23,655 nt of DNA from an uncultured Alistipes sp. (GCA_904502005.1 CAJGDC010000028.1:1-23655), one strand, 5' to 3'. Counted from the first letter of the stretch, positions 7,653 to 15,604 are shown. The notes: generated from the letters alone by a model not told the origin. Program-made: numbers and translations.

Positions 7653-8174
7653 ATGAAAAAATTCCTTAAACTAACCCTCGTTCTGGCGATGGTATTTTGT
7701 TCAGCAGATGTTTTTGCACAGAAACTTGCAAGCGTAAACACTCAGGAGCTCTTTGCTCAGATGCCAGAGACTAAAGAGATGCAGACTAACCTTGACGCCT
7801 TTGGTAAGGAGCTTCAGGAGCAGCTTGAGGCTATTCAGGTTGAGTTCAACAACCGCTACGCTGAGTTTGAGAAGACCCAGGCAACTATGAACCCAACTGT
7901 TAAGCAGATGAAGCAGTCTGAGCTTAGCGGTCTTCAGGAGCGTTATGCTCAGTTCCAGCAGATTGCACAGCAGGACTTCGCAAAGAAGCAGCAGGAGCTT
8001 GCAGCACCTATCCAGGAGAAGCTTGACGCTGCAATCGCAAAGGTTGCTAAGGCTGGTGGCTATGCAGCAGTTTTTGATGCAATGGCTTTCGTATATAGCG
8101 ACGCTGCTCAGGTTGTAAATATCAACGCTGCAGTAAAGAAGGAGCTCGGTATTACTGACGCACCTGCACAGTAA
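7653..8174 (+). CDS. OmpH/Skp family periplasmic chaperone (second copy)
   Basis: This 173-residue paralogue of the preceding protein has its own signal peptide (MKKFLKLTLVLAMVFCSADVFAQ), then KLASVNTQELFAQMPETKE, a long Gln/Glu/Lys-rich helical segment (about residues 40-130) and AKAGGYAAVFDAMAFVYSDAAQ. It shares the AKAGGY signature and overall plan with the first copy, but the sequences are well diverged, so the duplication is old. Tandem OmpH genes after bamA are common in Bacteroidetes. It ends the envelope operon; a terminator follows within 20 bases of the stop. Confidence 0.9.
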   Translation: MKKFLKLTLVLAMVFCSADVFAQKLASVNTQELFAQMPETKEMQTNLDAFGKELQEQLEAIQVEFNNRYAEFEKTQATMNPTVKQMKQSELSGLQERYAQFQQIAQQDFAKKQQELAAPIQEKLDAAIAKVAKAGGYAAVFDAMAFVYSDAAQVVNINAAVKKELGITDAPAQ

Positions 8175-8193
8175 TTGCCTCAATAATAGCGAT

Positions 8194-8229
8194 AGAGAGC
8201 AACCACAAGGAGGTATGCTCTCTTTTTTT
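8194..8229 (+). terminator. rho-independent terminator after the ompH pair
   Basis: AGAGAGCA (8194-8201) pairs with TGCTCTCT (8216-8223) around a 14-base loop, followed by a run of seven Ts (8223-8229). It closes the nadK/uppS-bamA-ompH transcription unit. Confidence 0.8.
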
Positions 8230-8237
8230 GTCATTTT

Positions 8238-8269
8238 TTTGGTTTATATTATAAACTTGTTTATATTTG
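8238..8269 (+). promoter_or_regulatory. promoter with embedded palindromic operator
   Basis: A -33 TTTG (8238-8241) and a -7 TATATTTG (8262-8269) are separated by 20 bases, close to the Bacteroidetes consensus. The spacer holds a perfect palindrome GTTTATA-T-TATAAAC (8242-8256), and a third copy of the half-site GTTTATA (8259-8265) runs into the -7 box. A protein bound there would block the polymerase. The winged-helix regulator encoded by the second gene of this unit is the obvious candidate, making autoregulation likely; that is inference. Confidence 0.6.
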
Positions 8270-8295
8270 TACCGTAAAACTAAAACATTAGCACT

Positions 8296-8916
8296 ATGGA
8301 CAACCAGAAATCATTAGAGATTATCTCGCAGATGATTGCGGATACCTCAAATCAGATTGAGCGCAACAGTGGCAAGTACTTTCTTAGTTGGGGATATACC
8401 ACCGTTGCAGTATCTATTTTTGAGTATTTTGTAATGTGCCTACACCTTAACACGGCACTTATTTGGGCGTGGTGGCTCATTCCCGTGATTGGAGGGGTGG
8501 CGACAGTAGTTCTTGCCCGTAGGGAGTCGCCAACGCCCAAGTCTTATGTTGATCGCAGCATAAGTGCTGTATGGGCAGTCTTTGGCATTTCATCTCTCTT
8601 TGCCTTTGTGGCAGCTATAGCCTACGGCACATCAATGCTCTACCTCATTATTCTGCTGATGGGTATGGGTACTGTTATCACTGGCGCAATATGCCGTCAT
8701 CAGAAGCTGACTGTGTGCGGTGGTATTGCCATGCTACTCTCGCTAATCTTCCCTATTAAACATATTGCACTTAAAAATATTGGGGAAGATGCTCTTCAGA
8801 ACACTTCGGAGTGGCTAATTTACAGCGATATTATTATCTTTGCAGCAATATTCATCGTAATGATGATCATCCCAGGACATATAATGAACTGCAAAAGCAA
8901 AAAACAGCAATGCTAA
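8296..8916 (+). CDS. six-helix membrane protein of unknown function, paired with a regulator
   Basis: I do not recognise a named family for this 206-residue protein. It opens with a short soluble, probably helical stretch (residues 1-27) and then shows six hydrophobic segments at about 28-48, 54-74, 90-111, 113-132, 137-156 and 176-196, ending in a short basic tail (NCKSKKQQC). There is no signal peptide cleavage site and no obvious catalytic motif. It overlaps the downstream winged-helix regulator by seven bases (ATGCTAA), so the two are translated together. In Bacteroidetes, small membrane proteins paired with such one-domain regulators are often stress- or envelope-linked, but nothing here fixes a function. 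It has its own promoter containing a palindromic operator. Confidence 0.85.
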   Translation: MDNQKSLEIISQMIADTSNQIERNSGKYFLSWGYTTVAVSIFEYFVMCLHLNTALIWAWWLIPVIGGVATVVLARRESPTPKSYVDRSISAVWAVFGISSLFAFVAAIAYGTSMLYLIILLMGMGTVITGAICRHQKLTVCGGIAMLLSLIFPIKHIALKNIGEDALQNTSEWLIYSDIIIFAAIFIVMMIIPGHIMNCKSKKQQC

Positions 8917-9203
8917 AGCCATTAGACCCACTACTGCACTCAGAGCTGCGATTAGCCGTTGTCTCAATACTTATCGGTGTTGAGTCTGCTGACTTTGTCT
9001 ACCTCAAGCAGCGCACGGGGGCGACATCTGGCAACTTAAGCGTTCAGATAGACAAGCTCAGCAAGGCAGGCTATATAGATGTTGAGAAGGGTTTTGTGGG
9101 TCGCAAACCGCGCACCTTGTGCAAAATTACAGATGTAGGCAAAACAGCCTTTAAGCAGTATGTAGAGACACTAAAAGAGTATATATCAGTAAAGGAGGCC
9201 TAA
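8910..9203 (+). CDS. winged-helix DNA-binding transcriptional regulator
   Basis: The 97-residue protein is a single winged-helix domain of the small MarR/ArsR-like type. The opening is LLHSELRLAVVSILIGVESADF. The helix-turn-helix spans FVYLKQRTGATSGNLSVQID (recognition helix about residues 39-53), then KAGYIDVEKGFVGRKPRT forms the wing and LCKITDVGKTAFKQYVETL a dimerisation helix. I start it at the ATG at 8910, overlapping the end of the membrane-protein gene, because the family's DPLLHSELR opening follows directly. The palindrome in this unit's promoter (8242-8256) is a plausible binding site. Its stop codon lies inside the terminator hairpin shared with the convergent transporter gene. Confidence 0.88.
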   Translation: MLKPLDPLLHSELRLAVVSILIGVESADFVYLKQRTGATSGNLSVQIDKLSKAGYIDVEKGFVGRKPRTLCKITDVGKTAFKQYVETLKEYISVKEA

Positions 9204-9217
9204 ACAGCCTCCTTTTT
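9191..9217 (+). terminator. terminator embedded in two convergent stop regions
   Basis: AAAGGAGGC (9191-9199) pairs perfectly with GCCTCCTTT (9207-9215) around loop CTAAACA, and TTTTT follows on the plus strand. The stem contains the last codons of the regulator gene, and the loop contains its TAA and the TAG of the transporter gene. On the minus strand only TTTAC follows, so it should serve mainly the plus strand. Confidence 0.75.
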
Positions 9218-10111
9218 GTATGATGTAATCACTAACCACACACCCACAAAGAGCATTAGTGCAAAGAGTATCGTATCAACGTGTAGGCGGTCAAGGCCCA
9301 TTGCCACCGAGAGCGCTACGGCAAGCAACGGCTGGATATATGTGTAGCTACTTGATACAGTCGGCGGAACAAAGCGCAGAGAGTAGTTAAGCAGCAGATT
9401 GGGCAAATAGGTTGGCACTACAAGCACAAAGAGTGCGGCAAGCCAAACGTGGGTATCAAAGTTGCTAAAGTGCTCACTTGTAATGCTATGCCATCCAAAA
9501 GGCAACACCACAAGTGCCGAAATTGTATAGATAGCCCTCAACAGCGTTGTTATGCGATACTTTGCCACCAATCGCTTAAAAAATACCATATAGAGTGCCG
9601 TAACCACACCGCTACATATCATCATCACATTACCCAGAAGCTCAGACTTATCGTGGTGCTGACTACCACTTGTGACTATCACTGCCATAGCACCCGCCAT
9701 ACCCATCAATAATCCCAGAACCTTACGCATACTCAGCCGATCAACGCCCGCAATTACCGAGACCACCAAGACCAATAATGGCACCATAGTGGCAATAATA
9801 GAGCCATCAATTGGCGAAGTGCGCGACAGGCCAAACATCATCATCACCTTGCGTGTAACACCCATCAGCAACGCTGCTACTACAATTATCGCCCAATCTT
9901 TACGTTCAATCTTCTCTGGCTGCTCCCAGATTCTCGGAATCCACGACAACAGAGCCGCAACGATAAGCGACGCCGTAATCATCGCCATGGGCGATATATA
10001 GCGTCCCAATAGCAAATTGTAAAACGGATAGTCGCACGCCCAGACAATATTACACCCTGCAAGGGCTATATGAGCCCTCAACACTCCCGAATTTCTCATA
10101 CTCCGAGCCAT
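9200..10111 (-). CDS. EamA/DMT-family transporter
   Basis: This 303-residue integral membrane protein has about ten hydrophobic segments in two similar halves (roughly residues 11-143 and 155-297), the plan of EamA/RhaT drug-metabolite transporters. Typical features are the AGCNIVWACDYPFYNLLLGR opening, RTSPIDGSIIATMVPLLVLV near the end of the first half, and PPTVSSSYTYIQPLLAVALS near the end of the second. The substrate cannot be told from sequence. The start is the ATG at 10111; one at 10099 is also possible. A near-consensus minus-strand promoter box (AATCTTTG, 10125-10132) lies 13 bases upstream. It converges on the regulator gene, their stop codons overlapping. Confidence 0.88.
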   Translation of the reverse strand: MARSMRNSGVLRAHIALAGCNIVWACDYPFYNLLLGRYISPMAMITASLIVAALLSWIPRIWEQPEKIERKDWAIIVVAALLMGVTRKVMMMFGLSRTSPIDGSIIATMVPLLVLVVSVIAGVDRLSMRKVLGLLMGMAGAMAVIVTSGSQHHDKSELLGNVMMICSGVVTALYMVFFKRLVAKYRITTLLRAIYTISALVVLPFGWHSITSEHFSNFDTHVWLAALFVLVVPTYLPNLLLNYSLRFVPPTVSSSYTYIQPLLAVALSVAMGLDRLHVDTILFALMLFVGVWLVITSYKKEAV

Positions 10112-10192
10112 TCAACATTCAAGCCAAAGATTTAAGCTACTCTGGCAAGATAATTAGAGAGCTTCAAATTGCAACTTTTGCAAAATAATCAC

Positions 10193-10200
10193 TATCTTTG
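10193..10200 (+). promoter_or_regulatory. -7 box of the tgt operon promoter
   Basis: TATCTTTG matches TAnnTTTG exactly and ends six bases before the tgt ATG, so the mRNA should have almost no leader. A TTG at 10169-10171 with 21-base spacing may be the -33 element. Two copies of the self-complementary hexamer TTGCAA (10169-10174, 10178-10183) lie just upstream. Confidence 0.65.
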
Positions 10201-10206
10201 TGCGAT

Positions 10207-11337
10207 ATGAAGTTTACATTACAACATACTGACACTCAGAGCAAGGCTCGTGCTGGTGAGATTACCACCGACCATGGTACTATCCAGACCCCAATCTTTA
10301 TGCCTGTAGGTACTGCAGCAGCAATGAAGGGTATCTTTCATCGTGACCTAAAGAGCGAGGCAAAAGCACAGATTATCCTTGCAAATACATACCACCTCTA
10401 CCTGCGTCCGGGCATGGAGATTCTTGAGCAGGCGGGCGGTGTACACCGTTTTTCATCATGGGATAAGCCTATGCTCACTGACAGCGGAGGTTTCCAGGTA
10501 TTTTCACTTGCAGCATGTCGCAAACTCAAGGAGGAGGGTTGCCACTTCCAGTCACACATTGACGGCTCACGCCACCTCTTCACCCCTGAGAGCGTGATAG
10601 ATACTGAGCGTACTATCGGCGCCGATATTATGATGGCATTTGACGAGTGTCCTCCGGGCGATGCTCCAAAGGAGTATGCAGCAAAGTCCCTTGCCCTTAC
10701 CGAGCGTTGGCTTGACCGCTGCTTTAATCAATACCATAAGACCCAGCCTAAGTATGGTCACTACCAATCTCTCTTCCCTATTGTTCAGGGTTGCGGATAT
10801 GCCGACCTAAGAGCTAAGGCTGCCGAGAATGTACTTCAGTATAATGCCGATGGCTATGCTATCGGAGGTCTTGCTGTTGGAGAGCCTACGGAGGTTATGT
10901 ATGCGATGATTGAGGTTGTCAATGCTGTTCTTCCGACTGACAAGCCTCGCTACCTTATGGGGGTAGGTACTCCGATAAATATCCTTGAGGCTATCTCTCG
11001 CGGAGTAGATATGTTTGACTGCGTTATGCCGACAAGAAATGGTCGCAACGGTCAGCTCTTTACCTCTGAGGGTGTGATAAATATCCGCAACAAAAAGTGG
11101 GAGAACGACTTTTCGCCAATCGACCCTAACGGCACAACATTCGTTGATACACAGTATACAAAGGCTTATCTACACCACCTTGTTGTCTGCGGCGAGATGC
11201 TGGCTGCCCAGATTGCCTCGTTGCACAACATCGGCTTCTACCTATGGCTTGTAGGTGAGGCTCGCAAGCACATCATCGCAGGTGACTTTACTCAGTGGAA
11301 GACAATTATGGTAGAGAAACTATCAAGACGACTTTAG
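10207..11337 (+). CDS. tgt: queuine tRNA-ribosyltransferase (tRNA-guanine transglycosylase)
   Basis: The 376-residue enzyme exchanges guanine 34 of GUN-anticodon tRNAs for the queuosine precursor preQ1. The TIM-barrel motifs are intact: TPIFMPVGTAAAMKG, TDSGGFQVFS (Asp92), PIVQGCGYADLR, IGGLAVGE and DMFDCVMPTRNGRNG (Asp271, the nucleophile). The zinc site is not: the place of the C-x-C-x-x-C motif after IDP holds G309, T311 and D314, although the fourth ligand position, His340 in SLHNIGFYL, is kept. I start at the ATG at 10207; an upstream in-frame TTG lies within the promoter box. It is the first gene of a six-gene plus-strand operon, and the next gene starts one base after its stop. Confidence 0.95.
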   Translation: MKFTLQHTDTQSKARAGEITTDHGTIQTPIFMPVGTAAAMKGIFHRDLKSEAKAQIILANTYHLYLRPGMEILEQAGGVHRFSSWDKPMLTDSGGFQVFSLAACRKLKEEGCHFQSHIDGSRHLFTPESVIDTERTIGADIMMAFDECPPGDAPKEYAAKSLALTERWLDRCFNQYHKTQPKYGHYQSLFPIVQGCGYADLRAKAAENVLQYNADGYAIGGLAVGEPTEVMYAMIEVVNAVLPTDKPRYLMGVGTPINILEAISRGVDMFDCVMPTRNGRNGQLFTSEGVINIRNKKWENDFSPIDPNGTTFVDTQYTKAYLHHLVVCGEMLAAQIASLHNIGFYLWLVGEARKHIIAGDFTQWKTIMVEKLSRRL

Positions 11338-11338
11338 T

Positions 11339-12469
11339 ATGGCAATGCTTCCTCAATACAACAAGCGACCGTCATGGTTCCCAGGCTTCAAGATATTGGA
11401 TAGATATATCTTGGGTAAGTTTGTCGGCACATACCTCTTTGCTATTGCGATGATTATTGTCATCGTGGTGGTCTTTGACTATGTAGAGAAGGTTGATGAC
11501 TTTATTCAGATGCAGGCACCTGTTAAGGCTATTATCTTTGACTACTACTTTAAGTTTGTGCCTTTCTTTATAAACCAGTTCTCGGCACTCTTTACTTTTA
11601 TTGCCGTAATCTTCTTCACCTCAAAGCTCGCCTACCAGACAGAGATTGTGGCAATGCTATCGGGCGGAATGTCGTTCCGCAGGCTTATGTGGCCATACTT
11701 TCTGGGAGCACTTTTCATCACAGCTCTATCGCTGCTGCTCAGCCTCTGGGTTATTCCGATGACGCAGAAGGATTGCGTCGCCTTTGAGCAGAAGTATATC
11801 GCCCGTCGTGTGCGTGAGCAGTATGACCGCCACATCTACCGCCAAGTTGAGCCTGGCAAGTTTGCCTATATTCGTGGTTTTAGCAAGAGTACTTCAGTAG
11901 CATCATTCTTCGCCCTTGAGCAGTATGAGGGTAGCACACTTGTTGGCGCATTGGAGGCTTCTGATGTAAAGTTTGACCCACAGAGCAAGCACTGGACCGC
12001 TCAGCGATATACGACCCGCATATTTGACGAGATGGGTGATGAAAAATTTACCCAACACCGAAATCTTGATACTGTCATCAACCTTGACGTGGTAGAGTTG
12101 GGTCGATTGACGGAGTTTTTGACCACAATGAATATTGTTGAGCTTAATGACTTTCTTGCCCAGCAACGAAGTAAAGGCTCTGATAGTATTCGCCAAATTG
12201 AGGTTGAGCGACACATCCGTTTCTCCTACCCATTCGGAACATTTATCCTGACACTTATCGGTGTGGCTCTCTCATCACGCAAGGTTCGTGGAGGAACTGG
12301 TCTGCACATCGGTATAGGTATTACCCTCTGCTTCTCGTACATTATGCTTACACGAGTCTTTGAGGAGTTTGCTAAGGGTGGAAGTATGCCTACAATGCTT
12401 GCCGTATGGCTACCAAATATCATATTCCTAATTATTGGAATTTACCTATATCGTAAAGCACCGAAGTAG
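11339..12469 (+). CDS. LptF/LptG-family permease (YjgP/YjgQ)
   Basis: The 376-residue inner-membrane protein belongs to the permease family that, with the ATPase LptB, extracts lipopolysaccharide and hands it to the periplasmic bridge. It opens with a short cytosolic stretch, ILDRYILGKFVGTYLFAIAM as first membrane helix, two more helices, and the coupling-helix signature EIVAMLSGGMSFRRLMWPYF. A periplasmic domain spans about residues 140-290, and three closing helices follow (SYPFGTFILTLIGVALSSRK onward). F and G cannot be told apart here. Spacing to tgt is one base and to mqnE also one base, so translation is probably coupled. An ATG two codons downstream of the chosen start is also possible. 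Confidence 0.9.
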   Translation: MAMLPQYNKRPSWFPGFKILDRYILGKFVGTYLFAIAMIIVIVVVFDYVEKVDDFIQMQAPVKAIIFDYYFKFVPFFINQFSALFTFIAVIFFTSKLAYQTEIVAMLSGGMSFRRLMWPYFLGALFITALSLLLSLWVIPMTQKDCVAFEQKYIARRVREQYDRHIYRQVEPGKFAYIRGFSKSTSVASFFALEQYEGSTLVGALEASDVKFDPQSKHWTAQRYTTRIFDEMGDEKFTQHRNLDTVINLDVVELGRLTEFLTTMNIVELNDFLAQQRSKGSDSIRQIEVERHIRFSYPFGTFILTLIGVALSSRKVRGGTGLHIGIGITLCFSYIMLTRVFEEFAKGGSMPTMLAVWLPNIIFLIIGIYLYRKAPK

Positions 12470-12470
12470 T

Positions 12471-13541
12471 ATGTCTGTGGCAGATATAATATCTAAATTG
12501 AACTCTTCAGAGCGAATATCAGCCGCTGAGGCTCTTAAGTTGTGGAAGGAGGCACCACTATGGCAATTGGCCGAAATAGCTGTAGCAGCCAAGCGTCACA
12601 AGAGTGGTGATAAGGTCTACTACAACCGTAACTTCCACCTTGAGCCGACAAATGTGTGCCAATTTGAGTGTAAGTTCTGCTCCTACCGCCGCAGTGAGGG
12701 CGAGGAGGGTGCTTGGGACTACACTCTTGAGCAAGTTCTTGATATTGTCCGACAGCGTAAAGATAGCGGGGCTACTGAGATTCATATCGTGGGCGGTGTG
12801 CACCCAACACACGACCTCTACTACTATGCCGATATGATTCGTAAGGTTAAGCAGATTATGCCTCAGGCTGCAATCAAGGCATTTACTGCCGTAGAGCTTA
12901 ACTATATGATTTCCAAGGCGGGACTCTCTACGACAGAGGGTCTACAACTGCTTAAAGATGCAGGTATGGAGTCTATTCCAGGCGGAGGTGCTGAGATTTT
13001 TGCACCGGAGATCCGCAACGCTATTTGCCCACAGAAAGGAAGTGCCGAGCAGTGGATAGCACTGCACCGTGCAGCCCATAAACTGGGCATTGACACCAAC
13101 GCCACAATGCTCTATGGACATATTGAGAGCATTGAGCACCGCATAGATCACCTGATGCGACTACGCGAACTTCAGGATGAAACGGGCGGAATAAACGCCT
13201 TTATTCCTCTCAAGTTCCGCAGCCAACATAACCAGTTGAGCCACTTAGGAGAGACCTCGGTCACTGACGACCTGAGAACACTTGCCATGAGTCGCCTTAT
13301 CCTTGACAATGTGGCGCACATAAAGGCATACTGGGTGATGTATGGCAAGACTACTACAGAGCTTGCCCTTGCCTTTGGTGCAGATGATATTGACGGAACG
13401 ATAGACGACTCAACAAAGATATACTCTATGGCTGGTGCTGACGACCTTCGTCCAACGATGAGCATTGAGGACATTGAGCGTATATGTCGTAACGCTGGCT
13501 TTAGAGCCATTGAACGTGATACACATTATAACGAGATATAG
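12471..13541 (+). CDS. mqnE: aminofutalosine synthase (radical SAM, menaquinone synthesis)
   Basis: This 356-residue radical SAM enzyme joins a 3-carboxyvinyl ether of benzoate to the adenosyl group of SAM, forming aminofutalosine in the alternative menaquinone pathway. The cluster motif is C63-x3-C67-x2-C70 within EPTNVCQFECKFCSYRR. Further signatures are EIHIVGGVHPTHDLYYYADM, STTEGLQLLKDAGMESIPGG, NATMLYGHIES and the LKFRSQHNQLS region. The GGGAEIF form and SYRR after the cluster favour MqnE over the related MqnC and CofH. The ATG at 12471 is one base after the previous stop and gives the usual length. No other menaquinone gene is in the window, so the rest of the pathway must lie elsewhere. 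Confidence 0.9.
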   Translation: MSVADIISKLNSSERISAAEALKLWKEAPLWQLAEIAVAAKRHKSGDKVYYNRNFHLEPTNVCQFECKFCSYRRSEGEEGAWDYTLEQVLDIVRQRKDSGATEIHIVGGVHPTHDLYYYADMIRKVKQIMPQAAIKAFTAVELNYMISKAGLSTTEGLQLLKDAGMESIPGGGAEIFAPEIRNAICPQKGSAEQWIALHRAAHKLGIDTNATMLYGHIESIEHRIDHLMRLRELQDETGGINAFIPLKFRSQHNQLSHLGETSVTDDLRTLAMSRLILDNVAHIKAYWVMYGKTTTELALAFGADDIDGTIDDSTKIYSMAGADDLRPTMSIEDIERICRNAGFRAIERDTHYNEI

Positions 13542-13544
13542 AAT

Positions 13545-14498
13545 ATGGCAACAAAGAGAGATACAAGTTCTTGGTTTTCTCGTCTACGCAGTAAACCGAT
13601 ACTCTGGAATGTGACACTTATAGTGGTTGTACTGGCACTATTGGTACTTATATCATACATAGCTCTTGCTGTTGGTACTCGCCATGGCATGCGTCGCACA
13701 GTGCCAGATTTTACAGGCTTAGCGCTCAAAGATGCACAGTATTACGCCTCTGAGCGCGGTCTTAAGCTGATTATCAACGACTCACTCTACGTTCCTGCAT
13801 ATCCAGGAGGCATGGTGCTTGAGCAACTTCCTAAGGGCGGTGTAGATGTTAAGGAGGGTCGCAAGATTTACATTACAATCAACTCCTTTACCCAGAAGAA
13901 GCTACCAATGCCATTCGTAGCAGGTCGCTCACTCCGTCAGGCAAAGAATATGCTCGAGAGCGCCGGCTTTGGCATTGAAAACCTTGAGTATGTCGAGGAT
14001 ATAGCTACAAACTATGTTCTTGCGCAGATATTTAACGGTGAGGAGGTTACCGACCAGAGTGCTATCAAGGCAGAGAAAGGTAGTGGCGTCACTCTACGCG
14101 TAGGCGTAAGTCCTGAGCAGAACAGCACAACCGTTCCGCGACTTATCTCTCGCGCGCTCTTTGACGCCAAGAGTAAGCTCTGGGAGCAGGGACTGAATAT
14201 CGGCACAATAACCTACGACGAGGGTATCACCTTGTTAAATCAAGACGATGCTCGTGTGTGTCGTCAGAGTATTCTACAGGGTACATCTTTGCCACTGGGT
14301 AGCAAGATTTCGCTCCACCTCACCCTTGATCGCGAGGTTGTGGCAAAGGCAGCTGCAGAGGCTGACCGTCAGGTTGATGAACTGCTTAAGCAGCAGGCCC
14401 TTGCAGACTCACTTGCACGCCGAGCTGCAGACTCGCTGAAGATGTTAAATAATAACCAACCACAGCCAGAGCAGGCTGACGATGAGTTTTTCTTCTAA
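13545..14498 (+). CDS. membrane-anchored PASTA-domain protein
   Basis: The 317-residue protein has a short cytosolic N-terminus, one membrane helix at about residues 23-45 (WNVTLIVVVLALLVLISYIA) and three PASTA repeats outside, at about 50-112 (RTVPDFTGLALKDAQYY...), 115-187 (LPMPFVAGRSLRQAKNML...) and 193-262 (TVPRLISRALFDAKSKL...). It ends with an Ala/Asp/Leu-rich helical tail (about 265-300) and QPEQADDEFFF. PASTA repeats in kinases and penicillin-binding proteins bind peptidoglycan or muropeptides. Here there is no kinase or transpeptidase domain, a common form in Bacteroidetes. The stop overlaps the start of the next gene by one base (TAATG). Confidence 0.9.
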   Translation: MATKRDTSSWFSRLRSKPILWNVTLIVVVLALLVLISYIALAVGTRHGMRRTVPDFTGLALKDAQYYASERGLKLIINDSLYVPAYPGGMVLEQLPKGGVDVKEGRKIYITINSFTQKKLPMPFVAGRSLRQAKNMLESAGFGIENLEYVEDIATNYVLAQIFNGEEVTDQSAIKAEKGSGVTLRVGVSPEQNSTTVPRLISRALFDAKSKLWEQGLNIGTITYDEGITLLNQDDARVCRQSILQGTSLPLGSKISLHLTLDREVVAKAAAEADRQVDELLKQQALADSLARRAADSLKMLNNNQPQPEQADDEFFF

Positions 14499-15604
14499 TG
14501 AGCGAATATATTGAGGATATAGATTTGGATGACGAGGAGATTATCGCTCCCGCCCCACGCCGAGAGTTTCTGACAGACGAAAAGCCCGACGAAAATGGTC
14601 TGTATGAGCACTTTTCTATCACCGTAGATAAGGGTCAGTCGATGATGCGACTGGATAAATACCTTGCTACACACATTGAGAACTGCTCACGAAATCGCGT
14701 GCAGACAGCCGTCGATAATGGTAATGTCTTTGTCAATGATCGCCCACAGAAGGCTTCATATAAGATTAAGCCTTTTGACCACATTGTGCTTAAGATGGAG
14801 TATCCTAAGTACAACTGTCTGCTCACTCCGCAGGATATTCCTATTGATATTATCTATGAGGATGATGATGTTATTGTGGTCAACAAGGAGGCTGGTATGT
14901 GTGTACACCCAGGACATGGAAATTACGAGGGCACCCTTGTCAATGCGCTAACATTCCATCTGCAGGACAACCCAATGTTCCAGCAGGGCGATGAACGCGC
15001 AGGACTTGTACACCGAATTGATAAAAACACATCGGGAATACTCGTTGTAGGCAAGAATCCTAACGCCTGCAACCACCTCTCGCGTCAGTTCTTCCTCCAT
15101 ACCACTAAACGCCGCTATGTGGCCCTTGTGTGGGGTAACTTTGAGCAAGACGAGGGTACTATTACGGGCAACATAGGTCGTAACCCACGCAACCGCCACC
15201 AGATGTATGTCTTTGCAGACGGCTCGGAGGGTAAACACGCCGTGACTCACTATAAGGTGCTTAAGAGATACGGATATGTGACCCTTGTAGAGTGCCGTCT
15301 TGAGACAGGACGAACTCACCAGATTCGTGTACATATGCAGTATATCGGTCACCCACTCTTTAATGATGAAAGATATGGTGGCGACAAGATTCTAAAGGGA
15401 ACGACATTCTCAAAGTACAAGCAGTTTATTGTAAACTGCTTTGAGGCTATGCCTCGCCATGCACTACATGCCCGAATGCTCGGCTTTGTACATCCAACAA
15501 CTGGAGAGGAGCTGATGTTTGAGTCTGCTATACCATCTGATTTTCAGACTGTTATTGAGCGCTGGGACAACTACGTCAAGTGTGCAAATTTGTATAACGA
15601 ATAG
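14498..15604 (+). CDS. RluD-family 23S rRNA pseudouridine synthase
   Basis: This 368-residue enzyme isomerises uridines in RNA, most likely in 23S rRNA. An acidic N-terminal tail (about residues 1-30) precedes an S4 RNA-binding domain (about 45-105, MMRLDKYLATHIENCSRNRV). The RsuA/RluA catalytic domain follows: IIYEDDDVIVVNKEAGMCVH, then GLVHRIDKNTSGILVV with catalytic Asp175, and GRTHQIRVHMQYIGHPL. The S4 domain plus this motif set match RluD better than RluA. The catalytic loop reads HRIDKNTSG where HRLDKDTSG is usual, a mild change. Its ATG shares a base with the PASTA stop. Target uridines cannot be assigned from sequence. Confidence 0.92.
   Translation: MSEYIEDIDLDDEEIIAPAPRREFLTDEKPDENGLYEHFSITVDKGQSMMRLDKYLATHIENCSRNRVQTAVDNGNVFVNDRPQKASYKIKPFDHIVLKMEYPKYNCLLTPQDIPIDIIYEDDDVIVVNKEAGMCVHPGHGNYEGTLVNALTFHLQDNPMFQQGDERAGLVHRIDKNTSGILVVGKNPNACNHLSRQFFLHTTKRRYVALVWGNFEQDEGTITGNIGRNPRNRHQMYVFADGSEGKHAVTHYKVLKRYGYVTLVECRLETGRTHQIRVHMQYIGHPLFNDERYGGDKILKGTTFSKYKQFIVNCFEAMPRHALHARMLGFVHPTTGEELMFESAIPSDFQTVIERWDNYVKCANLYNE

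Noticed and set aside
7122..8174. Recent tandem duplication of ompH
   Set aside because: The two proteins share plan and the AKAGGY signature but are well diverged; tandem ompH copies after bamA are normal for the phylum.
7701..8234. 177-codon open frame antisense to the second ompH gene
   Set aside because: It is Leu/Cys/Ser-rich low-complexity translation of the complement of a Gln/Glu/Lys-rich gene; the plus-strand frame has a signal peptide and family motifs.
10125..10132. AATCTTTG on the minus strand as a promoter for the EamA transporter
   Set aside because: First base departs from TAnnTTTG and no -33 element is seen; mentioned under the gene but not called as a feature.
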